NCBI GenBank assembly: GCA_964629825.1
Contig: CAZVUW010000051.1
Span: 1-21,945, forward strand
DNA length: 21,945 bases
Direction of reading: 5' to 3'
Source of the DNA: CAZVUW01 sp964629825
GTDB taxonomy: Bacteria > Actinomycetota > Nitriliruptoria > Euzebyales > Egibacteraceae
A program made the position numbers and the translations under genes. Positions 1-7,770 of the stretch are shown piece by piece. Numbering within the stretch: position 1 is the first letter of the stretch; each line of letters starts with the position of its first letter. The notes beneath the pieces were generated by a model. The model was not told where the DNA came from and made no database searches. It saw only the letters and a program-made list of their open reading frames with translations.

Positions 1-117
1 CATGCTGCCGCCGGGGTTGCCGATGGCGGAGAACAGATAGGTCGTGTCCAGCGCCGGATGCTTGCGCCCGACGCCCTCGATGTTGTATTGGCCGCAAATG
101 TCCGTCGAGAACAACAT
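1..117 (-). CDS. 5' end of an unidentified protein, cut by the left window edge
   Basis: An open frame of 39 codons runs from an ATG at 117-115 off the left edge. Nearly every codon from the GAG at 78-76 onward ends in G or C, as in the real genes of this window, which is the main reason to call it. The translated part includes GRKHPALDTTYLFSAIGNPG, which I do not recognise. The frame is the same as that of the ABC exporter whose TGA is at 135-133, so only five codons separate that stop from this ATG. No Shine-Dalgarno site precedes the ATG. The first 13 codons lie inside the 40-bp palindromic repeat, so the repeat may have supplied the start, or the true start may differ. The opposite strand is also open here, and the call is moderate for that reason. 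Confidence 0.45.
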   Translation of the reverse strand, partial: MLFSTDICGQYNIEGVGRKHPALDTTYLFSAIGNPGGSM

Positions 118-118
118 C
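79..118. repeat. 40-bp palindromic repeat, copy 1 (diverged)
   Basis: This 40-bp element has outer arms CTCGATGTTGT (76-86) and ACAACATCGAG (111-121), which are perfect reverse complements of 11 nt. The interior pairs only partly. Aligned without gaps to the reverse complement of the element at 16196-16235, it matches at 32 of 40 positions. The equal length and conserved outer arms indicate one repeat family. It sits just beyond the stop of the ABC exporter and overlaps the start of the unidentified left-edge gene. Confidence 0.7.
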
Positions 119-132
119 GAGCGGGAGAGGGG

Positions 133-2016
133 TCAGGCGGCGCCGCCCGCAGCGCCCCGGAACTGCGTTCGCGACAGCTCGGCGTACAGGCCTTCGGCGG
201 CGGAGAGCTCGGCGTGGGTGCCGCGCTGGACGATCCGACCGCCCTGGACGACCAGGATGAGGTCGGCCTCGACGATGGTGGACAGCCGGTGGGCGATCAC
301 CAGCGAGGTGCGGCCCGCCAGCGCCCGGCGCAGGGCCTGCTGGACCAGGGCCTCGGACTCGGAGTCGAGGTGGCTGGTGGCCTCGTCGAGCAGCACGATC
401 GCGGGGTCCTTCAGCAGCATCCGCGCGATCGCCAGGCGCTGCTTCTCGCCGCCGGACATGCGGTAGCCCCGCTCCCCCACGACCGTGTCGTAGCCGTCCG
501 GCAGCCCGGCGATGACGTCGTGGATCTGGGCGGCGCGGCAGGCCTCCTCGAGCTCGGCGTCGCTGGCCGACGGCCGCGCGTAGCGCAGGTTGGCCCGGAC
601 GGTGTCGTGGAACAGGTGCGGGTCCTGCGTGACCACGCCGACGGCCGCCGACAGCGACGCCAGGGTGAGGTCGCGCACGTCGTGACCGTCGATGCGCACG
701 GCGCCGCCGGTGACGTCATAGAGGCGCGGCACGAGGTTCAGTATGGTTGTCTTGCCGGCACCGGAGGGCCCGACCAGGGCGACGGTCTGGCCGGGCTCGG
801 CGACGAAGGACACGCCGTGCAGCACCTCGTCGGTGCGCTCTGAGCGCGCGACCGCGTCGCGCTCCTCGAGCGAGGCGAGGGTCGCCTCGTCGGGGGCGGG
901 ATAGGAGAAGCGCACGTCGTCGAACTCGAGCCGACCGCGCGGCGCGACCAGCTCGACGGCGTCGGGGCGCTCGGCGATCGGATGGGCGAGGTCGAGCACC
1001 TCGAACACGCGCTCGAAGCTGACGAAGGCGCTCATGATCTCGACGCGTGCGTTCGTCAGGGCCGCAAGGGGTGTGTAGGCGGTCGTCACCAGGCCCGCGA
1101 AGGTGACGATGTTCCCGGGTGAGAAGCCGGGGTTGGTGATGGCGAGCCGCCCGCCGACCCAGTAGACGACGGCGACGCCCACGGCGCCGACCAGGGCCAG
1201 GGTGACGAAGAAGATGCGCCCGATAAGCGCCGTCCGGACGCCGATGCGGGCGACCCGCTCGGCCTTGTCGGCGAACTCGGAGGCCTCGTCGTCGAAGCGG
1301 CCGAAGAGCTTGACCACCATGGCGCCGGCGACGTTGAAGCGCTCGGTCATGCGGCTGTTCATGCTCGCGTTGAGCTGCATGGCCTCCCGGGTGAGGCCCT
1401 GAAGCCGCCGCCCGACCCGCCGGGCCGGGATCACGAAGGCCGGCAGCACGGCGAGCACGAGTAGGGTCAGCCGCCACTCGATGGACACCATCACGACGAG
1501 CGCCGCGATCAGCTGGACGACGTTGGCGGCGACGGAGCCGAAGGTCCCCGTCACGGCCTGCTGGGCGCCGACGACGTCGTTGTTGAGGCGGGAGATCAGC
1601 GCGCCCGTCTGGGTGCGGGTGAAGAAGGCCAGCGGCATCCGCTGCACGTGATCGAACAGGCGCCGGCGCAGGTCGAGGATGAGGTCCTCGCCGATCAGGG
1701 CCGACAGCCAGCGCTGGAGCAGCGAGATCAGGGCCGTCGCCGTGGCGACGGCGACCGCGGCGAGGGCGAGCAGGTTGACCATCCCGAGGTCGCGCTCGAG
1801 CACCGCCCGGTCGATCAGCAGGCCGAACAGCACCGGCGGCAGGACGCCGAGCCCGGATGAGGCGACGATCGCCAGCAGCAGGGCGGCCAGGCGCCCGCGC
1901 AGGGGCCGGGCGAACTGGTCCCACACCCGGCGCACCAGGCCGGGCGCCAGCCTTGTCTCCGCCGTGATCTCCGGTGCGCCGCGCCGCACCATCCCGGTGC
2001 CGGGGCCCACGCGCAT
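133..2016 (-). CDS. ABC exporter, fused permease and ATPase (MsbA/MDR type)
   Basis: This is a half-transporter of about 627 residues that would dimerise in the inner membrane and export a hydrophobic compound, lipid or peptide; the substrate cannot be told. The N-terminal half has about six membrane segments, starting near LLLAIVASSGLGVL. The ATPase domain has Walker A GPSGAGKTT (Lys422), signature MSGGEKQR (about 520), Walker B LLDEATS (Asp544, Glu545) and the switch histidine in IAHRLST (His576). About 20 charged residues are inserted between the A-loop tyrosine (FSYPAPDE) and the strand before Walker A; I recall similar inserts in actinobacterial homologues. I chose the ATG at 2016 because it lies two bases after the ABC-F stop. 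Longer starts up to 2073 would overlap that gene, and an ATG at 1992 is possible. It is probably cotranscribed with the ABC-F gene. Confidence 0.93.
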   Translation of the reverse strand: MRVGPGTGMVRRGAPEITAETRLAPGLVRRVWDQFARPLRGRLAALLLAIVASSGLGVLPPVLFGLLIDRAVLERDLGMVNLLALAAVAVATATALISLLQRWLSALIGEDLILDLRRRLFDHVQRMPLAFFTRTQTGALISRLNNDVVGAQQAVTGTFGSVAANVVQLIAALVVMVSIEWRLTLLVLAVLPAFVIPARRVGRRLQGLTREAMQLNASMNSRMTERFNVAGAMVVKLFGRFDDEASEFADKAERVARIGVRTALIGRIFFVTLALVGAVGVAVVYWVGGRLAITNPGFSPGNIVTFAGLVTTAYTPLAALTNARVEIMSAFVSFERVFEVLDLAHPIAERPDAVELVAPRGRLEFDDVRFSYPAPDEATLASLEERDAVARSERTDEVLHGVSFVAEPGQTVALVGPSGAGKTTILNLVPRLYDVTGGAVRIDGHDVRDLTLASLSAAVGVVTQDPHLFHDTVRANLRYARPSASDAELEEACRAAQIHDVIAGLPDGYDTVVGERGYRMSGGEKQRLAIARMLLKDPAIVLLDEATSHLDSESEALVQQALRRALAGRTSLVIAHRLSTIVEADLILVVQGGRIVQRGTHAELSAAEGLYAELSRTQFRGAAGGAA

Positions 2017-2018
2017 GC

Positions 2019-3965
2019 TCACGCGTTCGCTGCCTCGGTCGCCGCCTCGAGCTCCAGCGTCAGCCGCTCCCACTCGTCGGTGAGCTGGGCGGCGCGGTCC
2101 TTGGCGGCGTTGTGCCGCGCGACCAGCTCCTTCACCCGCTCCCCGTCCGCGTAGATGCTGGGATCGGCGAGCATCCGCGTGAGCTCAGCGACCTCGGCCT
2201 CGGCCTCCATCAGGGCGGTCTCGACCTTCTCGACCTGGGCGCGCAGGTGCTTGGTCTCGCGGTAGATGCGGTTGCGGCGCTCCGCCTCGGCGCGCTTGAT
2301 GGCCTCCTGGCGCCGGGCCTCCGCGCGCTCGGCGGCGCGGGCGCCGTCCGGCGTGGCGGCGCTGGCCTCCCCGCCGGTGCGCTCCAGGTAGTAGGCGTAG
2401 TCGCCGTGGTGGACGATCGCCTGCCCGTCGCGCACCTCGATGATCGTGTCGGCCACGGACCGGATCAGGTGCTTGTCGTGGGTGATCAGCACCACCGTGC
2501 CGGGGTACTCGACCAGCGCGTCCTCGAGCACGTCGCGCGAGGTGATGTCGAGGTGGTTGGTCGGCTCGTCCATGCACAGCAGGTTTGCCGGGTTGGCCAG
2601 CATCTTGGCCAGGGCCAGGCGGCTGCGCTCACCCCCGGACAGGACCCGGACGTGCTTGTCGACGTCCTGGCCCGAAAACAGGAACGCTCCGAGCATGGTG
2701 CGCGGGTTCACCTTCGAGGTGTCCACGGCCCCCGACAGCTCCGCCAGCACGGTCTTGTCGAGGTCGAGCGCCTCGACCTGGTGCTGGGCGAAGTAGGCGA
2801 CGGTGACGTTGTGGCCGAGGATCCGCTGGCCCGCGTCCGGCTCGAGCACGCCGGCGAGCATCTTCAGCAGCGTCGACTTGCCCGCGCCGTTGGGCCCGAC
2901 CAGCGCGACCTTCTGGCCGCGCTCGAGGACCAGGTCGAGGTCGCGGTAGACGACGTTGTCGCCGTAGGCCTTCGCCACCGCCTCCAGCCGGATGACGTCG
3001 CGCCCGGAGCGCGGCGGCGGCGGAAAACGGAAGCGCATGGCCTTGACCGTGTCCGGGTCGACCTGGACGCGCTCGAGCCGGTTGAGGGCCTTGATGCGGC
3101 TCTGGACCTGGCGGGCCTTGGACGCCTTGTAGCGGAAGCGCTCGATGAAGCGCTCGGTGTCGGCGATCTTGCGCTGCTGGTTGCGGGCGGCGGCGCGCTG
3201 CTGCTCCAGGCGCTGGTTGCGCTGCTGCACGAAGGACTCGTAGTTGCCGACGTACTCCGTCAGCCGCCCCCAGGCGAGCTCGGCGACCCTGGTCGCGATC
3301 GCGTTGATGAAGTCGCGGTCGTGGCTGACCAGCACGATCGCGCCCTCGTAGGTGGACAGGAACTCCTGCAGCCACTCCACGCTGGCGAGGTCGAGGTGGT
3401 TGGTCGGCTCGTCCAGGAGCAGCACATCCGGCCGCGCCAGGAGGAGGCGCGCCAGCGCCACGCGCATCATCCAGCCGCCGGACAGCTCGCCGACGTCGCC
3501 GTCGATGCGCCGGTCGTCGAAGCCGAGGCCGCCGAGCACCCGCCGCGCCTCGGCCTCGATCCCGTAGCCGCCGAGGTGCTCGAAGCGCGCCTGGACCTCC
3601 GCGTAGGTCTGGAGCAGAGCCTCCTGCTCGGCGCCGCTCGTGGCCGCGACCTTCGCCTCCAGCTCGCGCAGCCGGGCCTCCAGCTCGCCGACGCCCCCCG
3701 CGTCGGACAGGACCTCCTCGAGGACGCTGCGCCCGCGCGACTCGGCGACCTCCTGGCGCAGGAAGCCGATGCGCGTGTCGCGCGCGACTGAGACCTCGCC
3801 CTCGTCCGGCACCTGGTCGCCGGCGATGATGTCGAGCAGGGTGGTCTTGCCCGCCCCGTTCGCGCCGACCAGCGCGATGCGGTCCCCGCGATCGACGCGC
3901 AGGGACACGCCCGAGAACAGGGTCCGGGCGCCGTGCGAGCGGCCTACGGCGTTCAGCGAGAGCAT
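2019..3965 (-). CDS. ABC-F family ATPase (Uup/YdiF-like)
   Basis: This is a soluble tandem ATPase of about 648 residues without membrane segments. ABC-F proteins bind the ribosomal E site and relieve translational stalls, and some protect against antibiotics; which role applies here is unknown. Domain 1 has GANGAGKTT (Lys40), signature LSGGWMMR and LLLDEPTNHLD. A basic, glutamine-rich arm-like linker follows. Domain 2 has GPNGAGKST (Lys363), LSGGERSR and MDEPTNHLD. The C-terminal 130 residues form a long charged coiled coil, as in Uup and YdiF and unlike EttA. A GTG at 3971 extends the frame by two codons, but AAGG lies 8 nt before the ATG at 3965 and only 2 nt before the GTG, so I chose the ATG. 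The stop is followed after two bases by the exporter start, which suggests coupled translation. Confidence 0.93.
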   Translation of the reverse strand: MLSLNAVGRSHGARTLFSGVSLRVDRGDRIALVGANGAGKTTLLDIIAGDQVPDEGEVSVARDTRIGFLRQEVAESRGRSVLEEVLSDAGGVGELEARLRELEAKVAATSGAEQEALLQTYAEVQARFEHLGGYGIEAEARRVLGGLGFDDRRIDGDVGELSGGWMMRVALARLLLARPDVLLLDEPTNHLDLASVEWLQEFLSTYEGAIVLVSHDRDFINAIATRVAELAWGRLTEYVGNYESFVQQRNQRLEQQRAAARNQQRKIADTERFIERFRYKASKARQVQSRIKALNRLERVQVDPDTVKAMRFRFPPPPRSGRDVIRLEAVAKAYGDNVVYRDLDLVLERGQKVALVGPNGAGKSTLLKMLAGVLEPDAGQRILGHNVTVAYFAQHQVEALDLDKTVLAELSGAVDTSKVNPRTMLGAFLFSGQDVDKHVRVLSGGERSRLALAKMLANPANLLCMDEPTNHLDITSRDVLEDALVEYPGTVVLITHDKHLIRSVADTIIEVRDGQAIVHHGDYAYYLERTGGEASAATPDGARAAERAEARRQEAIKRAEAERRNRIYRETKHLRAQVEKVETALMEAEAEVAELTRMLADPSIYADGERVKELVARHNAAKDRAAQLTDEWERLTLELEAATEAANA

Positions 3966-3980
3966 CGGCACAACCTTAGC

Positions 3981-3999
3981 CGCGGGGTCATATAGCCTG
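3981..3999. promoter_or_regulatory. Possible shared promoter between divergent genes
   Basis: Only 41 bp separate the divergent starts at 3965 and 4007. The sole AT-rich patch is CATATAGC (3989-3996), which reads as a TATA-like -10 element on both strands. No clear -35 element is visible, so this is a weak call. Confidence 0.25.
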
Positions 4000-4006
4000 A
4001 GGCCCC

Positions 4007-4414
4007 ATGAGCTTCGTCGGGGTGCACGGATATGTGGTCGGGTTCGCGATCCCGGCCGCCTGGTTGATCATCTGCCTGTGGGCGCTGTTCCTGCGCCTGC
4101 GCAAGGCCGAGGAGGCGCCGCTGTTCTGGCGCGTCGTCTCGGTCGCGCAGGTGCTGCTGGCGCTCCAGTTCTTCCTGGGGTTGGCACTGTTGACCCTGTA
4201 CTCGCTCGGCCGGGGCGGCCTGCCTGGCAGCGGCAGCACCTTCGACGTGACCTTCCACCTGCTGTACGGCGCCGGCTTCCCCCTGGCGGTGCTCGTCGTC
4301 GCCCACCGCGGCGCGCGCGACGGCCGCTTCGACGCCTACGCGGCCTTCGCCGTGGTCGGCCTGGTCATCTTCGGCCTGACGGCGCGGGCCTGGATGGTCG
4401 GGGCGGGGCTGTAG
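4007..4414 (+). CDS. Small four-TM membrane protein of unknown function
   Basis: This 135-residue protein has four hydrophobic segments at about residues 8-29, 43-65, 80-97 and 110-131. A short positively charged loop (RLRKAEE) follows the first segment and a glycine/serine loop follows the second. I do not recognise the family. The ATG at 4007 has GAGG 4 nt upstream, which is close for a ribosome site. Codons are strongly GC-ending in this frame, while the opposite-strand frames give low-complexity charged sequence, so the plus strand is the coding one. It is divergent from the ABC-F gene and lies about 190 bp before the 7TM-HD gene. No motif suggests an enzymatic activity. Confidence 0.75.
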   Translation: MSFVGVHGYVVGFAIPAAWLIICLWALFLRLRKAEEAPLFWRVVSVAQVLLALQFFLGLALLTLYSLGRGGLPGSGSTFDVTFHLLYGAGFPLAVLVVAHRGARDGRFDAYAAFAVVGLVIFGLTARAWMVGAGL

Positions 4415-4416
4415 GT

Positions 4417-4439
4417 CCCACGTCCCCGCAAGGCGTGGG
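4417..4439 (+). terminator. Weak hairpin after the four-TM gene
   Basis: CCCACG (4417-4422) and CGTGGG (4434-4439) form a 6-bp stem with an 11-nt loop just after the stop of the four-TM gene. No T-run follows, so termination here is doubtful. Confidence 0.25.
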
Positions 4440-4495
4440 CGCCCGTACCAACAGCCCTGGGGCCTCCCCGCGCACATAGCCTGGGCGGTGTACGG

Positions 4496-4551
4496 TCGGG
4501 GTTCAGGGCAGTCCCGAAAAACCTCGGACCTGTCAGGGGCCGACACCGAGG
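4496..4551 (+). promoter_or_regulatory. Structured leader upstream of the 7TM-HD gene
   Basis: Two hairpins can form in tandem: TCGGG (4496-4500) with CCCGA (4513-4517), and CCTCGG (4522-4527) with CCGAGG (4546-4551). They are joined by a short A-run. They end about 50 nt before the 7TM-HD start. The match is to no riboswitch consensus I can recall, including the ydaO c-di-AMP type. Confidence 0.3.
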
Positions 4552-4602
4552 AAGGCAGATGCACCGTTCGCTTCGACCCCCGCTCGGGGAGGCCTGAGGG
4601 AG

Positions 4603-6834
4603 ATGGCCATCTCCTGGCGCGGTCCCGCCTGGCTCGGGCGGGCTGTGGCGCTGCTGCTCGCCGTCGTCGGCGTGCCGCTGGTCCTGTCGGTGTCAGCGAT
4701 CGTCATGGACGCGCCGATCCGGCTGGGCGAGCCGTCCCCGCGCACGGTTGTGGCCCCGGATCTCATCCGCGTCGAGGACGAGGAGGCGACCGAGCGGGCC
4801 CGGCGCGACGCGATGGCCTCGGTCAACGACGTCACCATCGAGGACGATGATGCGCGCGCCGCCATCGTCTCTGACGTCCGCGACGCGTTCGCGCACGTGC
4901 AGGCGGTGCGCGGCGAGGGCGAGGACGCCCGGCCGCAGACCAGGACGGAGCAGATCGCCGACCTCTCCGAGCGGCTGCCGATGCTGTCCCAGGAGGGCCT
5001 GCGCCTGGTCACCGGCCTGACCGACGAGCAGCTCCAGCAGGTCGCCGCGACGGCGGAGAGCGTCGCCCTGCAGCTCGTGCGCCAGCCGATCCGCGAGGAC
5101 CGCCTCGACGAGGTCCGCACGCGCTCGCTGCGATCGGAGATCGCGGTTCGCTCCTTCCCCGACGGCGTCGGCGATCAGGTCATCGAGCCGATCATCTCCG
5201 CGGCCCTGCGCCCGACCGTCCGCGTCGACGCCGAGGAGACCGAGCGGCGCCGGCAGGAGGCCGCCGCCCGCGTCGAGCCTGTCGAGCAGCGCTACACCGC
5301 CGGCGCGGTGATCGTCAGCGCCGGCGAGGAAGTCTCGCCGGTCCAGTTCGCCGCCCTCCGGGCGCGCGGCCTTGAAGGCGCCGAGCCGTGGCGCTTCGCC
5401 CTGCGCGCCTTCGCGCTCGTGCTGCTCGTGACGCTGGTGGTCGCCGCCTACCTGCGCGCCTACCGCCGGGACATCTGGGCATCGCTGCGGCGCCTGGTGC
5501 TGCTGTCCACCCTGTTCCTGCTGTTCGCGGTTGCGGTCGAGGTGCTGGTCCTGCTGCCGCTGGAGGGCTCGACCTGGCTGTTCCTGCTGCCGGCCGGTGC
5601 CCTGGCGATGCTGGCGACCATCCTGCTAGACCCGCCCATCGGCGTGCTGGTGACGATTCCGAGCACCGCGCTGGTCGCCTTCGCCCTCCCCGGCGACCCC
5701 GGCGTGCTGGTGTTCACGGCCGCCTCCTCGCTCGGCAGCGTGCCCCTGGTCAGCCGCCTCTCCGCCCGCGGCGACCTCCGGCGCGCGACCGGCTACGCCA
5801 CCATCGGCTACACGGTGCTGGCGGCGCTGTGCGCTGCGATCTTCTCCGACCTCGAGGTCGTGCCGCTGGCCGCCCTGGTCGGACTGCTGAACGGCGTCCT
5901 CACCGGCATCGTGCTGATGGGCACCCTGCCGTTCCTCGAGAGCGTCTTCGGGATCCTGACCGCGACCAGCCTGCTAGACCTGGCCGACCGCAACCACCCG
6001 CTGCTGCGCGAGCTCGAGCAGAAGGCCCTGGGCAGCTACAACCACTCGGTCATGGTCTCGAACATGGTCGAGCGGGCCTGCCGCGCCGTGGGGGCGGATG
6101 CGCTGCTCGGCAGCGTGATGGCGCTCTACCACGACATCGGCAAGGTACGCCGGCCCTACTTCTTCGTGGAGAACCAGTTCGCCATCCCGAACCCCCACGA
6201 CGAGCTGGAGCCGCGCGTATCGGCCGTGATCATCCAGGAGCACGTCACCGACGGCATCCAGATGGCGACGTCCTACCGCCTGCCGCCCGAGGTGGTCGAC
6301 GGGATCGCGACGCACCACGGCACCACGCTGGTGAGCTACTTCTACCGCCAGGCGGTGAAGGAGGCGGGCGGAGACCCGGCGGCGGTTGACGAGACCCACT
6401 ACCGCTACAAGGGCCGCAAGCCGTCCACCAAGGAGACGGCGATCCTGATGCTCGCCGACTGCTGCGAGGGCGCCAGCCGGGCGGCGGCGCTGAACAACCG
6501 CAACCTGTCGCGCGAGGATCTCGAGGAGATCGTCACCGGTCTGTTCACCGACCGCATCGAGGACGGGCAGCTGGACGAGGCCGACCTGACCTTCCGCGAG
6601 CTGCGGATCGTGCAGGAGTCCTTCCTGGAGGCGCTGGTCGGCGTCTACCACCCGCGGATCGCCTATCCGTCCGACCCCCGCAAGGACGTCGAGGAGCTGG
6701 TCGCGCGGACCAATGCAGCGATCGGTGACGGTGCCGGGAACCAGCGGGACGGCCGGCCGGCGGACGGGGTGGACGGGCGCCGGCAGGACGAGCCCGCGCC
6801 GGCGCCGCACAACCCGGCAACGATCGAGCGCTAG
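4603..6834 (+). CDS. 7TM-HD domain protein, PgpH/YqfF family (putative c-di-AMP phosphodiesterase)
   Basis: This 743-residue protein has the full family architecture. There is one N-terminal membrane segment (about residues 8-32), a long charged extracytoplasmic domain (about 35-260, 7TMR-HDED type), seven membrane segments (about 262-455) and a cytoplasmic HD domain (about 475-690). HD-domain metal residues are visible: the histidine of YNHSVM (about 482), HD in YHDIGK (510-511), the pair in THHGTT (about 570) and Asp in MLADCC (about 619). Characterised PgpH proteins cleave c-di-AMP to pApA, so this one probably does too. The tail after about residue 700 is Gly/Arg/Pro-rich and looks disordered. 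The ATG at 4603 has GGAGG 10 nt upstream. In many bacteria the gene precedes ybeY; here it faces pspA convergently across 22 bp. Confidence 0.9.
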   Translation: MAISWRGPAWLGRAVALLLAVVGVPLVLSVSAIVMDAPIRLGEPSPRTVVAPDLIRVEDEEATERARRDAMASVNDVTIEDDDARAAIVSDVRDAFAHVQAVRGEGEDARPQTRTEQIADLSERLPMLSQEGLRLVTGLTDEQLQQVAATAESVALQLVRQPIREDRLDEVRTRSLRSEIAVRSFPDGVGDQVIEPIISAALRPTVRVDAEETERRRQEAAARVEPVEQRYTAGAVIVSAGEEVSPVQFAALRARGLEGAEPWRFALRAFALVLLVTLVVAAYLRAYRRDIWASLRRLVLLSTLFLLFAVAVEVLVLLPLEGSTWLFLLPAGALAMLATILLDPPIGVLVTIPSTALVAFALPGDPGVLVFTAASSLGSVPLVSRLSARGDLRRATGYATIGYTVLAALCAAIFSDLEVVPLAALVGLLNGVLTGIVLMGTLPFLESVFGILTATSLLDLADRNHPLLRELEQKALGSYNHSVMVSNMVERACRAVGADALLGSVMALYHDIGKVRRPYFFVENQFAIPNPHDELEPRVSAVIIQEHVTDGIQMATSYRLPPEVVDGIATHHGTTLVSYFYRQAVKEAGGDPAAVDETHYRYKGRKPSTKETAILMLADCCEGASRAAALNNRNLSREDLEEIVTGLFTDRIEDGQLDEADLTFRELRIVQESFLEALVGVYHPRIAYPSDPRKDVEELVARTNAAIGDGAGNQRDGRPADGVDGRRQDEPAPAPHNPATIER

Positions 6835-6861
6835 CCGGGCCGGCTCCCTCGGCTCGCTAGC
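6830..6861. terminator. Possible bidirectional terminator between convergent genes
   Basis: GCTAGC occurs at 6830-6835 and 6856-6861 and can pair, with nested AGCCG (6833-6837) and CGGCT (6850-6854) as an alternative. The stem spans the 22-bp gap between the 7TM-HD and PspA stops. There is no T-run on either strand. Confidence 0.2.
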
Positions 6862-7702
6862 TCGCGCCGCCCTCCGGAGCGGGCGGACTCGGAGGCTCCG
6901 GGGTGGGCGAGCTCGCGGGCTCGGCGTCCCCTCCACCGGCCGAGGCCGACGCCGAAGCGGCCGGCGCCGCCGCGGCCGGCGAGGACAGCCCCAGCTTGGA
7001 GCGCATCTCGGACAGCCGCGCGGCCGCCTGGTTGGAGGCCACCGCCTGCTGCACCTCGAGCATCCGGCCCTCGACGGACTCGGACTGCAGCTCGGTGACG
7101 CCCTTGGCCTTGGCCAGCCTCGTCTCGATCTTGTCGCGGACCTGCTCCAGGGTCGGTACGTCCTCGCCGACCTGGGCGTTCATGGTCTCCATGGCCGAGG
7201 ACAGCTGCTCGGCCATCTTGGCCTGGTCGAGCTGGCTAAGGAGCTTCTGGCGCTCGGCGAGGTGGCGCTGGAGCTGGGCAGCGTTCTGGGCCACCGCGTT
7301 CTTGGCCTGGTCGGAGGCCTGCGTCGCGGACAGCACCAGGGCCTTCAGGCTCTCGACGTCCTGCTCCTTGGCGATCAGCTGGTTGGCGAACGCCTCGGCC
7401 GTGCGCGTCAGCTCAGCGGCGCGCTCGGCATCCCCCGCCGCCTCTGCCTCCGAGGCCATGATGAGCGCCTGCTGCGTGGACGCGTTCAGCTTCTCGAGCT
7501 CGTCCATGGCGCGCTCGAGATCCATCTCCGCCTTCTTCTGGTTGGCGATGACGTTGGCCGCGGTCTCGCGCAGGCGCGAGTGCTGCTCGCGCGCCTCGGC
7601 GATCGCCTGCTCGATCTGGATCTTGGGGTCGGCGACCTCCTCGAAGCGTCCGCCGAGCGCGGCGGTCAGGTAGCGCCAGATCCGTCGGAACAGCTTGCCC
7701 AT
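6857..7702 (-). CDS. pspA: PspA/IM30 family envelope-stress protein
   Basis: This 281-residue, almost wholly helical protein starts with the amphipathic stretch MGKLFRRIWRYLTAALGGRF, as in PspA and Vipp1. Heptad-rich helices follow from about residue 25 to 225, including DPKIQIEQAIAEARE. Family members are ESCRT-III-like, bind stressed inner membrane and limit proton leakage. The last 50 residues are a low-complexity Ala/Ser/Pro/Gly/Glu tail absent from E. coli PspA (222 residues); similar tails are common in actinobacteria. GGAGAAGG lies just upstream of the ATG. It is the last gene of the minus-strand run, after a 68-bp gap that holds a small hairpin. No pspF, pspB or pspC homologue is nearby, so the partners here differ from the enterobacterial system. 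Confidence 0.92.
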   Translation of the reverse strand: MGKLFRRIWRYLTAALGGRFEEVADPKIQIEQAIAEAREQHSRLRETAANVIANQKKAEMDLERAMDELEKLNASTQQALIMASEAEAAGDAERAAELTRTAEAFANQLIAKEQDVESLKALVLSATQASDQAKNAVAQNAAQLQRHLAERQKLLSQLDQAKMAEQLSSAMETMNAQVGEDVPTLEQVRDKIETRLAKAKGVTELQSESVEGRMLEVQQAVASNQAAARLSEMRSKLGLSSPAAAAPAASASASAGGGDAEPASSPTPEPPSPPAPEGGAS

Positions 7703-7724
7703 GTCCTTCTCCTGTTCGTCTTGC

Positions 7725-7743
7725 CGTCGGACGACTGCCGACG
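7725..7743 (-). other. Small hairpin in the leader of pspA
   Basis: CGTCGG (7725-7730) and CCGACG (7738-7743) pair around a 7-nt loop within the 68-bp gap before pspA. It could be an mRNA processing or stability element that raises pspA expression relative to the upstream genes. The stem is short and may be chance in GC-rich DNA. Confidence 0.25.
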
Positions 7744-7770
7744 CTGCCTCGTCGTCGTGCGCTGCCCCGG

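Noticed and set aside
1974..3791. Long plus-strand frame opposite the ABC-F gene, and similar frames opposite the SBP-VWA, nirK and AAA+ genes
   Set aside because: These are mirror frames produced by the GC-rich third positions of the real genes. They are low complexity, rich in Arg, Ala, Gly, Asp and Val, and have no domain signature.
133..3965. The two ABC genes as an antibiotic-resistance cassette
   Set aside because: Both are ordinary chromosomal families. No mobile element, integrase or shift in base composition surrounds them.
4521..4562. A short similarity to the 4.5S SRP RNA (GTCAGG then AAGGCAGATG)
   Set aside because: The conserved GGAA tetraloop and the symmetric internal loop are missing, so no SRP RNA can be supported.
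4415..4602. A c-di-AMP ydaO-type riboswitch upstream of the 7TM-HD gene
   Set aside because: The two hairpins do not match the consensus I recall, so only a generic structured leader is reported.
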